Shown in pieces: positions 16,937 to 24,383 of a stretch of 64,000 nucleotides of DNA. A program made the position numbers and the translations under genes. Location: positions 496,001-560,000 of the forward strand of contig CP129490.1 in NCBI GenBank assembly GCA_030584085.1, written 5' to 3'. The notes below the pieces were generated by a model, which saw nothing but the letters and a program-made list of their open reading frames with translations, was not told the origin of the DNA and searched no databases. Each line of letters begins with the position of its first letter. Positions within the stretch are counted from its first letter, which is position 1. The DNA comes from Melioribacteraceae bacterium (GTDB lineage: Bacteria; Bacteroidota; Ignavibacteria; Ignavibacteriales; Melioribacteraceae).

Positions 16937-18328
16937 ATGAATTCAATTAAAGATGAAACACTTGCCGAATTCTTAGATGATTTCATGCATATTGAATACA
17001 GGGGAAAGGACCATATAATTGCGCGTCAGCATTATCGTGAAGTGTTTAATGACCTTATACCTAGATATTTTGAGAATAATAATGAAGTACAGGAACCACT
17101 CCAATCAAAACAATCTGAATCAACAGGGAACGGGAACATTGTAATAATTGGCGCAGGCTACGGCGGTTTAACAGCAGCTTTACGCTTAGAAAAATACCTT
17201 AGAAAAGATTGCAGATATAAAATTCATTTAATAGACAAGAATCCCTATCACACAATAAAAACACAGCTTCATGAAGCGGCTGTTCGCAAAGAAGAGGTCT
17301 CAATTCCATTAGACCGAATTTTACGAAAGAAAAACATTTCGTTTCACATCGGTACTGTAATCAATATTGATATTAAGCATAAACAAATAGAAATGGATTC
17401 GAAGTTTATCGGCTATGATTTTTTGGTTATAGCAATCGGTAGTAAGGTTAATTATTATGATATCCCCGGAATGGAAGAGCATTCCTTACCGTTACAAACT
17501 TTGCAAGATGCAGATAAAATTTATAACCATATCTCAAAAATATGTGCCCAAACAGCTTCCGAAAATGATTCGATGATTAGAAAGAATAAATTACGTTTTG
17601 TAATCGGCGGCGGCGGACTTTCGGGTGTTGAGTTTGCCGGAGAGCTTGCCGATCATACTTCGGCTTGCATTAAAAATTATAATGTAAGAAATGATGAATT
17701 GGAAATAATAATAATCGAGGCTGCTGATAGACTTGTTCCTTTTATGGAGCCGGGATATTCTCAAAAAATTAAAGAGAAACTAATAAATAAGGGGGTACGG
17801 GTTTTAACTAAAACCAAAATTGCACGACGCACAAAAGATGAAATTGTGCTTGCCGATGGAAAAGAAATTAAAACAAAAAACTTTATTTGGACAGGCGGCA
17901 TTCGTGTTTCGGAACTTTTGAAAAACGGCGGGTTAGAAACCGACCAAACAGGTAAAGTAATTGTCGATGAACATCTGCATGCAAAAAGTGATAATAATAT
18001 CTATGTAATAGGTGATAGTGCAAACGCAATAAATCCTTACACCGGCAAAACGGTTCCTGCCGCTGCACAATTTGCGCTGCAGCAGGGTAGGGTGGTTGCA
18101 ATAAATATTTTTAGCGAAACAACAGGTAGGCAGAAAAAGAAATATTACCCAAAAGTAACAGGCGAGGTAGTTAGTTTAGGTAAACATTTAGCAATTGGGT
18201 GGATGGCTCTCCCCCTAATCAAAAAAGTAACCTTTGTGGGTTTTCTCGGAAGACTTCTCAAAGCAGCTATTAAAGAGAAACATATTTTTCTGCTCAGAAA
18301 AGAAAGCAGAAATTGGATTACATACTAA
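16937..18328 (+). CDS. NDH-2-like NAD(P)H dehydrogenase with N-terminal extension
   Basis: Flavoprotein of 463 residues in the type II NADH dehydrogenase/sulfide-quinone reductase superfamily. The FAD motif VIIGAGYGGLTAALRL lies near residue 68, the NAD(P) motif FVIGGGGLSGVEFAGEL near 220, and the second FAD motif IYVIGDSAN near 355 with a downstream AAQFALQQG. The C terminus is amphipathic and may attach to the membrane. A polar extension of about 66 residues before the FAD motif is absent from ordinary NDH-2 and rich in charged and aromatic residues. In this operon it could feed NADH electrons to the quinone pool or to the oxidase-like proteins. Sulfide-quinone reductase is less likely because the expected cysteine pair is not evident. 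Confidence 0.85.
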   Translation: MNSIKDETLAEFLDDFMHIEYRGKDHIIARQHYREVFNDLIPRYFENNNEVQEPLQSKQSESTGNGNIVIIGAGYGGLTAALRLEKYLRKDCRYKIHLIDKNPYHTIKTQLHEAAVRKEEVSIPLDRILRKKNISFHIGTVINIDIKHKQIEMDSKFIGYDFLVIAIGSKVNYYDIPGMEEHSLPLQTLQDADKIYNHISKICAQTASENDSMIRKNKLRFVIGGGGLSGVEFAGELADHTSACIKNYNVRNDELEIIIIEAADRLVPFMEPGYSQKIKEKLINKGVRVLTKTKIARRTKDEIVLADGKEIKTKNFIWTGGIRVSELLKNGGLETDQTGKVIVDEHLHAKSDNNIYVIGDSANAINPYTGKTVPAAAQFALQQGRVVAINIFSETTGRQKKKYYPKVTGEVVSLGKHLAIGWMALPLIKKVTFVGFLGRLLKAAIKEKHIFLLRKESRNWITY

Positions 18329-18370
18329 ACTAATTTATAAAAATCATATTAATAAATTTAAGGAGCATCA

Positions 18371-19093
18371 GTGAACGAATTATTGAAAAAAACAGTTGGA
18401 GAAATTGTTACGGAAGATTACCGGACAGCGGAGATATTTAAATCGCATAAAATTGATTTTTGCTGCAACGGCGGAAAAATTTTTAACGAAGTACTATCAG
18501 TAAAAAATTTAGATGCGGATAAAATTATTTCGGAGCTAAATTCCGTAAAACAAAACAACAATAATGGATCTGTAGATTTTGATTCCTGGGAACTTGATTT
18601 ACTTGCAGATTATATTGAGAAAAAACATCATCGATATGTAGAAGTAAAAACACCGGAATTAAAACAATATCTTGCAAAACTCTGTAAGGTACATGGTGAA
18701 AATCATCCGGAGCTTTTTGAAATAAATGAACACTTTAATAAGTCTGCCGGCGAACTGGCAATGCACATGAAAAAGGAAGAATTAATTTTGTTCCCTTATG
18801 TTAGAAAAATGGCTGCCGCAAAACAAAATAATGAAAAGATAGATTTACCCCAATTCGGAACAGTCGAAAACCCAATTCAAGCTATGATGCATGAACATGA
18901 TAACGAGGGAGAACGATTTAGACAAATAGCAGAGATATCAAATAATTACACACCGCCCGCAGATGGATGTAATACTTATCGCGTTACGTTTGCATTGCTG
19001 AAGGAGTTCCAAGATGACCTGCATCTGCATATTCATTTAGAAAATAACATTCTATTTCCGAAAGCTATTGAATATGAAAAAATGATGAAGTAA
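18371..19093 (+). CDS. ric: RIC-type di-iron iron-sulfur cluster repair protein (second copy)
   Basis: Second RIC/YtfE-family protein, 240 residues. It starts at a GTG with a clear AAGGAG site eight bases upstream. The DUF542 N domain (VGEIVTEDYRTAEIFKSHKIDFCC) retains the cysteine pair, as CCNGG, unlike the copy at 10797. The hemerythrin-like domain has EKKHHRYV, HMKKEELILFPY, MHEHDNEGE and HIHLENNILFP as iron ligands. It lies within the operator-1 operon 42 bases after the NDH-2-like gene, so this copy is probably induced by NO. The two copies may be controlled by different sensors, Rrf2 versus Crp/Fnr. Confidence 0.92.
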   Translation: MNELLKKTVGEIVTEDYRTAEIFKSHKIDFCCNGGKIFNEVLSVKNLDADKIISELNSVKQNNNNGSVDFDSWELDLLADYIEKKHHRYVEVKTPELKQYLAKLCKVHGENHPELFEINEHFNKSAGELAMHMKKEELILFPYVRKMAAAKQNNEKIDLPQFGTVENPIQAMMHEHDNEGERFRQIAEISNNYTPPADGCNTYRVTFALLKEFQDDLHLHIHLENNILFPKAIEYEKMMK

Positions 19094-19154
19094 AGAATTG
19101 CCGATTGGGTTTTAAACAAAACAATATCTTTTGAATATAATTAAGGAGATGGGT

Positions 19155-19826
19155 ATGAGTGATTTTAAATTGAAAATACTCAGTGTCCAAAATGATACTC
19201 ATGATGTAAAAGTGTTGAAGTTAGAAAAACCAAATGGGTATAAATTTACACCTGGGCAGGCGGCTGATGTTGCAGTAAACAAACCCAACTTCACCAATCA
19301 AAAACGTTCATTTACATTTACAGGATTAAATGATTGGGATTATCTGGAGTTTACTATAAAAATATATAACAATCATAAGGGCGTTACAAAAGAAATAGGA
19401 CAACTAAAATCGGGTGACGAACTTATTATAAGCGAGTCTTGGGGAGCAATAGAATACAAGGGCGAAGGAACTTTTATTGCAGGCGGTGCCGGTATTACGC
19501 CCTTTATTGCAATTTTACGAAAGCTGGAAGCTGAGAATAAAATTGGCAGCAATAGATTAATATTTGCAAACAAAACATCGGATGATATAATTCACAAAGA
19601 TGAATTCAGCAGAATGCTGGGTAAAAATTTCATAAATATTTTGTCGGATGAAAATGCCGAAGGTTATGCCGAGGGCTTTATAACCGAAGAGTTTCTAAAA
19701 TCATCGGTAAAAGATTTTGATAAAAAGTTTTATCTATGCGGACCTCCGCCAATGATGGAAGCTTTAGAAAAGCAACTAGCAAATCTTAAGGTTGATAAAG
19801 ATGCGATTATTAAGGAACAATTTTAG
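19155..19826 (+). CDS. FAD/NAD(P)H oxidoreductase, ferredoxin/flavodoxin reductase family
   Basis: Soluble flavoenzyme of 223 residues. FAD-binding motifs are FTPGQAADVAV and RSFTFTG; the NAD(P) side has AGGAGITPFIAIL and the C-terminal YLCGPPPMMEAL. No [2Fe-2S] ferredoxin domain or globin domain is attached, so it is a stand-alone reductase like a ferredoxin-NADP reductase or the reductase part of flavohemoglobin. The frame is open back to TTG 19131, but ATG 19155 has an AAGGAG site six bases upstream and is preferred. As part of the NO-response operon it may reduce the ferredoxin or the di-iron proteins. Confidence 0.85.
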   Translation: MSDFKLKILSVQNDTHDVKVLKLEKPNGYKFTPGQAADVAVNKPNFTNQKRSFTFTGLNDWDYLEFTIKIYNNHKGVTKEIGQLKSGDELIISESWGAIEYKGEGTFIAGGAGITPFIAILRKLEAENKIGSNRLIFANKTSDDIIHKDEFSRMLGKNFINILSDENAEGYAEGFITEEFLKSSVKDFDKKFYLCGPPPMMEALEKQLANLKVDKDAIIKEQF

Positions 19827-19909
19827 TTGATCATCTGAAAGCTGCCTGCGAATAAAACATACGGTAAATTATTTATAAGTGTTATCTAAGAAAAAATTAA
19901 AAAGAATTT

Positions 19910-20245
19910 ATGATGAAAACGGAAAACCTATATCCTTCAACAAGCAAAAAACTGAATGATGAAAAAGCATCTTTGTCACCAAATATTATTAGTACATGGC
20001 GCAATTTCAGTAAAACTGTTTTTGAAGAAGGGGCGCTCGATATAAAAACAAAACAGCTTATAGCGGTTGCATCTGCTCATATTACACAGTGTCCTTATTG
20101 TATAAGAGCGCACACAAAGCAGGCAATGCAGAGCGGAGCCAGCAAAGAAGAAATTATGGAAGCAATTTGGATTGCTGCAGAAATGCGCGCAGGTGCAGCC
20201 TATGCACACGCAGGCATTGCTATGGATGAAATGGACAAATCCTAA
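19910..20245 (+). CDS. AhpD-like carboxymuconolactone decarboxylase family protein
   Basis: Small all-helical protein of 111 residues from the AhpD/CMD superfamily. The active-site motif CPYCIRAHTKQAM gives Cys-x2-Cys-x3-His, as in peroxidatic AhpD proteins. The downstream segment ASKEEIMEAIWIAAEMRAGAAYAHA is also conserved. It probably reduces peroxides or takes part in thiol-disulfide exchange. It is 83 bases after the flavin reductase and may be the last gene of the NO-response operon. The tandem ATGATG leaves a one-codon ambiguity in the start. Confidence 0.87.
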   Translation: MMKTENLYPSTSKKLNDEKASLSPNIISTWRNFSKTVFEEGALDIKTKQLIAVASAHITQCPYCIRAHTKQAMQSGASKEEIMEAIWIAAEMRAGAAYAHAGIAMDEMDKS

Positions 20246-20358
20246 TTTTGCTATGATGCAAGCGACTTAGTAGCAAAATATCTATTTGATCTTTTTTTGA
20301 ACGTGAAATAAAATTGTATAAATCGGAAAGAGAAAATTTAGGTAGGGGAATACTGAAG

Positions 20359-20691
20359 ATGCCTTTGTTAAAATTTTCAATCAATGATGAAATTAAAAAA
20401 CTATTAAAAGAATTCGGTTGGTTGAACGTAGACCGCAAGGCTGTTACTCTTCGGAAAAATAATAAGCTGCGGGTAATATTAATTTAGTTGCGTAAAGGTG
20501 ATTCGCTGCTCGAACACAAGGTCGAAGGAGCGATAACTCTGTTTCTGCTGTTCGGTAATCTTAATTTTGCTGTCAGAGATACAAAAACTAGAATTAAATC
20601 AAACAGTATGATCGTTTTAGATAGAGCAATTTTTCATGATGTGGAGGCACCGGATGATTCATCTTTTGCTCTCACAATTGTTCAACTTTAG
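20359..20691 (+). pseudogene. Cupin-fold protein gene interrupted by in-frame TAG
   Basis: From ATG 20359 the frame encodes a protein of about 110 residues typical of small stand-alone cupins: MPLLKFSINDEIKKLL, then RKNNKLRVILI, then LRKGDSLLEHKVEGAITLFLL and HDVEAPDDSSFALTI. A single TAG at 20485-20487 falls between VILI and LRKG with no frame change on either side. At that position relatives have an ordinary residue in a beta strand. The N part alone (42 residues) cannot fold as a cupin, and the C part has only TTG/TTA codons to restart at. I call it a nonsense-mutated pseudogene; readthrough or a sequencing error are alternatives. An intact, different cupin is at 33610. Confidence 0.7.
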
Positions 20692-20739
20692 ATGGCAGCT
20701 AATTACTTTGTTTTTTAAGCAAGATTGGAGCAAAGAAAA

Positions 20740-21195
20740 ATGATATATCAAATAAAATTTCCATTTGCGGTAGTATCAGTATTTATGTGGATCGGTTTTG
20801 TATCGGCAATCAGTTTTTTAGAAGCTTGGCTTAAATTTAAGGCACCCGGTATTACGCTCCCGCTTGGTCTTGGAATCGGGAAACTTGTATTCGGGGCGCT
20901 GAATAAAGTTGAATGGGCATTGGCATTCATTATTATATTGAATTTTGTATTGGCAGATGGAAAAATAATTACTATCCATAATTTAGCATATTTTCTACCA
21001 GTTGTTATTTTATTGATCCAAACATTTTGGCTGCTTCCTATTCTCGGTGAAAGAGCTGATCTGTATATAAATAATCAAAGTGTACCCGGATCAAATATTC
21101 ATTTTTTATTTATTGCATTGGAGGTAATAAAAGTTATCTCGCTCATAATTTTTGGGATGGGTTTGTTTAAATCGGTAAAGCAGTATATTTCTTGA
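20740..21195 (+). CDS. 4-TM membrane protein of unknown function
   Basis: Membrane protein of 151 residues with four predicted helices. The first (FPFAVVSVFMWIGFVSAISFLEAWLKF) is followed by a loop KAPGITLPLGLGIGKLVFGALNKVEW, then three helices. The pattern of a Glu in TM1 and an N-x-x-E-W before TM2 resembles DUF4149/TMEM205-like or CopD-like proteins, but I cannot assign a family. ATG 20740 has a GGAG site at good spacing, whereas the in-frame TTG at 20725 lies upstream of it, so ATG is chosen. It lies between the broken cupin and the cytochrome-FTR1 gene; co-expression with either is possible. Confidence 0.7.
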   Translation: MIYQIKFPFAVVSVFMWIGFVSAISFLEAWLKFKAPGITLPLGLGIGKLVFGALNKVEWALAFIIILNFVLADGKIITIHNLAYFLPVVILLIQTFWLLPILGERADLYINNQSVPGSNIHFLFIALEVIKVISLIIFGMGLFKSVKQYIS

Positions 21196-21281
21196 TTTTC
21201 TGACCCAATAAAATAGTTTGTAACCGTATGAATGAAAATTACTCTAAGAAGATGAAGGAATGTTTGAAAGATGAGTTAAGA

Positions 21282-23249
21282 ATGAAAAGCATAATAAATA
21301 CTATCTTTATAGTACTCACAATATATTTAACCAATTTTACTACCATATTTGCTCAGCCAGTAGATAAAACTAAAGTTAGGTCACTAATTAGCCTTCTCGA
21401 TTACATCGGTACGGACTATCCCAATGCAATTTCGGATGGCAAAATTATCAATGAAATGGAATACGAGGAGATGAAGGAATTTGGGGAAGAGATTGAAAAA
21501 TTATTTAGTGTTGTTGCTTCCCAATTAGTATTTGAAAGTGAGAATAAGATTGAGAAATCCATCCTCATGTTAAGTCGATCAATTAATAACAAAATTAATG
21601 CTAATGAATTAGCGCGCATTTCCACATCTATTAAAAAAGCGATTTTAAAATTGAATTTGATATCTGTAACCCCAAAACACTGGCCGGATATTATAAACGG
21701 GGAAAATCTTTTTGATGAAAATTGCGCTTCGTGTCATGGTTCAGAAGGAGTGAAAGAGACTGCGGTAATAAAAAATCTAAATCCCGCTCCAGCCGATATG
21801 CTGGATCATTCACTTATGAGAAAAATAGCACCTCTGCAAATTTATAACACAGTCCGATTAGGCGTAAGCGGAACAGCAATGCCCCCATTCGATAATTTAA
21901 CAGATGAACAAATTTGGGATGTTGCTTTTTACGTAAGTGCGCTTCGCTATCTAAATGATTACGAAAATTCAACAGAGTTAGTACAGGTAATTAATTCTGC
22001 TTCTACAAAGGTTTCGTTTGAAGAACTTGCACTCTACAGCGATGAAGGACTTTTATCTGAGAAGCTTATTGATAAAAACGATAATTACAAAAATACAATT
22101 GCATCCTTACGCTTGCACAAGCCGGAACATCAAAAGAAAGTAACAATTGAAATCGCAGCAAAAATGTTGGAGAGTGCACGCAAGCAATATGAAAAAGGCA
22201 GTATAGAAATAGCAGAAGAAAGGGCACTCGCTGCATATCTAGAAGGTATAGAGCCGTTTGAGTCGCAGCTTCAAAGCATAGACCCCAATTTGAAGAATGA
22301 AATCGAATCAGCCATGTTTCGTATTAGATCGGAAATAAGTGGCGGGATAGAAGTAAAAAAATTGAATGCTTCAGTTGCCGAGACAGTGAATCTAATTAAC
22401 AAAGCAAGTCACTTGTTAACCGAACAAAAATTCACATTTTGGGTATCATTTGCACTAGCCGCTTCAATAATATTGCGCGAGGGAATAGAAGCCTTTCTAA
22501 TTATAATTACAATACTAAGTGTGCTTAAATCCGTAGGTGCAGGCTGGGCGGAAAAATTTGTTCATGCAGGATGGATATCTGCGCTATTTATCGGAATAGT
22601 AAGCATGTTTTTTGTCAATCTGATAATCTCATTCGGTGCGCAAAATAGAGAATTAATGGAAGGATTTGGTTCTCTCTTTCCTGTTTTAATTCTTCTTTAC
22701 GTTGGATTTTGGCTTCACAGTAAAACCGAAGCAAAACGGTGGAAAGACTTTGTTGAAAACAAAATAGTTAGATTAGTACGCGGTAAAAATTTGATCGGGC
22801 TGGCTGTGCTTTCGTTTGTTGTTGTATTCCGCGAGGCTTTTGAATCTGTTATTTTCTTATCAACAATAAATTTAGAATCAAGTGAAGGTGGAATGAACGG
22901 CAGCTATTTTGGTGCGGGTATTTCTTTGTTAGTTGTTTTGACCATTTCATGGGCTGCCGTAAAGTTTGCGGTAAAACTACCCATAGCTAAGCTTTTCAAA
23001 TATTCAGCTTTTACTTTAGCTGTACTATCTATTATCATAATGGGGAAAGCAATTCACTCCTTACAAGAGGGAGGATATATTGGAGTGACTCAAATTACCG
23101 ATCACTTAAAACTTAGCTTTATCGGATTTTATCCCACGGTAGAAACAACTTTTTCACAAATTGCTTTATTAATTTTAACAATTATTCTTTGGAAATACGC
23201 GGGCAGAATCCCTGTAAAAAGGCGAGTAGTTAATAAATATAAAAAATGA
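21282..23249 (+). CDS. Cytochrome c-FTR1 iron permease fusion
   Basis: Membrane protein of about 655 residues joining an exported cytochrome c domain to an FTR1/EfeU-type iron permease. After a signal peptide (MKSIINTIFIVLTIYLTN) comes a heme site ENCASCH near residue 148-152, with the sixth-ligand methionine region GTAMPPFDNL downstream. A helical linker of about 170 residues follows, then seven membrane helices carrying both iron-channel motifs, REGIE (near 399) and REAFE (near 516). FTR1 permeases import ferric iron coupled to ferrous oxidation; the fused cytochrome could accept those electrons. The frame is open to an ATG at 21228, but the signal peptide begins at ATG 21282. Neither start has a strong ribosome site. 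Confidence 0.88.
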   Translation: MKSIINTIFIVLTIYLTNFTTIFAQPVDKTKVRSLISLLDYIGTDYPNAISDGKIINEMEYEEMKEFGEEIEKLFSVVASQLVFESENKIEKSILMLSRSINNKINANELARISTSIKKAILKLNLISVTPKHWPDIINGENLFDENCASCHGSEGVKETAVIKNLNPAPADMLDHSLMRKIAPLQIYNTVRLGVSGTAMPPFDNLTDEQIWDVAFYVSALRYLNDYENSTELVQVINSASTKVSFEELALYSDEGLLSEKLIDKNDNYKNTIASLRLHKPEHQKKVTIEIAAKMLESARKQYEKGSIEIAEERALAAYLEGIEPFESQLQSIDPNLKNEIESAMFRIRSEISGGIEVKKLNASVAETVNLINKASHLLTEQKFTFWVSFALAASIILREGIEAFLIIITILSVLKSVGAGWAEKFVHAGWISALFIGIVSMFFVNLIISFGAQNRELMEGFGSLFPVLILLYVGFWLHSKTEAKRWKDFVENKIVRLVRGKNLIGLAVLSFVVVFREAFESVIFLSTINLESSEGGMNGSYFGAGISLLVVLTISWAAVKFAVKLPIAKLFKYSAFTLAVLSIIIMGKAIHSLQEGGYIGVTQITDHLKLSFIGFYPTVETTFSQIALLILTIILWKYAGRIPVKRRVVNKYKK

Positions 23250-23298
23250 TCCGGCATTATCCGGTTTTTACACAATCCCAAAAATAATCTTACCACAA

Positions 23299-23312
23299 CT
23301 GACTTAAGTCAA
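23299..23312. promoter_or_regulatory. Fnr/Dnr-type operator 2, before the 23410 gene
   Basis: An identical copy of CTGACTTAAGTCAA, centred at 23305.5, in the 160-base gap after the cytochrome-FTR1 gene. The flanks AA on the left and G on the right are shared with operator 3. A TATTTTTA element begins 29.5 bp downstream of the centre, as at the other two sites. Confidence 0.85.
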
Positions 23313-23334
23313 GGAACTCATTTTGAGTGCCGAC

Positions 23335-23342
23335 TATTTTTA
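23335..23342 (+). promoter_or_regulatory. Predicted -10/-7 element for the 23410 gene
   Basis: TATTTTTA, close to the Bacteroidota TAnnTTTG consensus, lies exactly 29.5 bp from the centre of operator 2. Transcription would begin near 23347 with a leader of about 62 bases. Class II activation geometry is inferred. Confidence 0.55.
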
Positions 23343-23409
23343 CAATGCGAATCAAATAAGATAATCAAAAACAGCATTTCAATGAAATTAGAAGAAGGAC
23401 AAGAAAATA

Positions 23410-23895
23410 ATGTATGAATTTTACATAATTATAAGAACAATACATCAGTTAGCCGGAGCACTCTGGTTGGGCGAAGTTTTAGTTCTCAATTTTATACTTT
23501 TACCTGTTCTTTCAAAATACGAAGGGGATTTAAGAAAACGGGTAATCACTTCAATATTCCCCAGAGTCTTTAAGCTTGCTTCAATCTTATCTGCGACTGT
23601 AGTTATTACAGGCTTGTACATGGTTTTTTATCTTACAAAAGGGAACCTTGAAGTTTTACTGGATGGTAGATGGGGGTTATCAATTCTAATTGGCGGTTCT
23701 CTTGGAATTTTGTTGACTATATTTCATTTCTTCTTGGAAAATAAACTAGCAAAAAAAATCATGCTTGGTAAGCAGGGAGAGAATGAGAAATTAGCAGAAG
23801 TGCATCTGAAAATGAAAATTGTTCCAAGAATAGGGTTAACTATATTAATTATAATCTTCCTTTTGATGATCAATGCGGTTCATGGAATTATTTAA
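23410..23895 (+). CDS. 4-TM membrane protein, CopD/DUF2269-like, behind operator 2
   Basis: Membrane protein of 161 residues with four predicted helices. The first carries RTIHQLAGALWLGEVLVLNF, the His...Gly-x2-x-Trp pattern of CopD/DUF2269-like proteins in which helix histidines may bind heme or copper. Further histidines sit in TM3 (TIFHFF), the loop (AEVHLKMK) and the C terminus (AVHGII). An AGAAGGA ribosome site is present. It is monocistronic: preceded by operator 2 and followed by a convergent gene. Being under the same operator as the RIC operon suggests a function in NO or low-oxygen physiology; the exact role is unknown. Confidence 0.72.
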   Translation: MYEFYIIIRTIHQLAGALWLGEVLVLNFILLPVLSKYEGDLRKRVITSIFPRVFKLASILSATVVITGLYMVFYLTKGNLEVLLDGRWGLSILIGGSLGILLTIFHFFLENKLAKKIMLGKQGENEKLAEVHLKMKIVPRIGLTILIIIFLLMINAVHGII

Positions 23896-23990
23896 TTAAG
23901 ATATTATCTAATAAACATACTGAAAGTGAATCAGTTGTATAATATTTTATGCTTACCACTTCCCTTTTGGCTAATTTATAGATTAGATAA

Positions 23991-24317
23991 TCAGAGATTG
24001 TGATAGACCATAAAAATCTCATTAAGAATTCCATCAAGTTCGTGATCAAAGTTTTCTATCACCTTTACATCCGCAGCATCAAAAAGCTTTTTTGCATTTT
24101 CTTCGATTTTTTTACAAACCACCGCATTAACACCTTTGCTAATTAAGAGTTGGGCACTAAAGATTTCCGAGCTTGGTGAGGTGCTATAATTATTAGCTAT
24201 TTTCTCCAATATTTTGTTTTCTAATAAGTCGAAGACAATAAAGAGTCTCGTTGTAGAAATGGATTCCGCTATAATGGGTAACTTTCCTTCGCCTATTGAA
24301 CAGACTGCTATTCTCAT
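23991..24317 (-). CDS. NifX/NifB-family dinitrogenase iron-molybdenum cofactor-like protein
   Basis: Small soluble protein of 108 residues from the family whose members (NifX, NifY, the NifB C-domain and many archaeal stand-alones) bind iron-sulfur or iron-molybdenum clusters. Visible are MRIAVCSIGEGKLPI at the start, a central LLISKGVNAVVCKKIEENAKKLF, and the end FDHELDGILNEI. No nitrogenase genes are present, so it is more likely a general metal-cluster binding or sensory protein. The frame extends 12 codons upstream, but the family start MRIAVCS at 24317 with GAGGAT before it is preferred. It lies 66 bases downstream of the sigma54 regulator gene on the same strand. Confidence 0.8.
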   Translation of the reverse strand: MRIAVCSIGEGKLPIIAESISTTRLFIVFDLLENKILEKIANNYSTSPSSEIFSAQLLISKGVNAVVCKKIEENAKKLFDAADVKVIENFDHELDGILNEIFMVYHNL

Positions 24318-24383
24318 CAAATCCTCTATTATATATGAATATTTTAGCAACAATTAGGCCAAAGAAAATCTAACTCTTCAATC

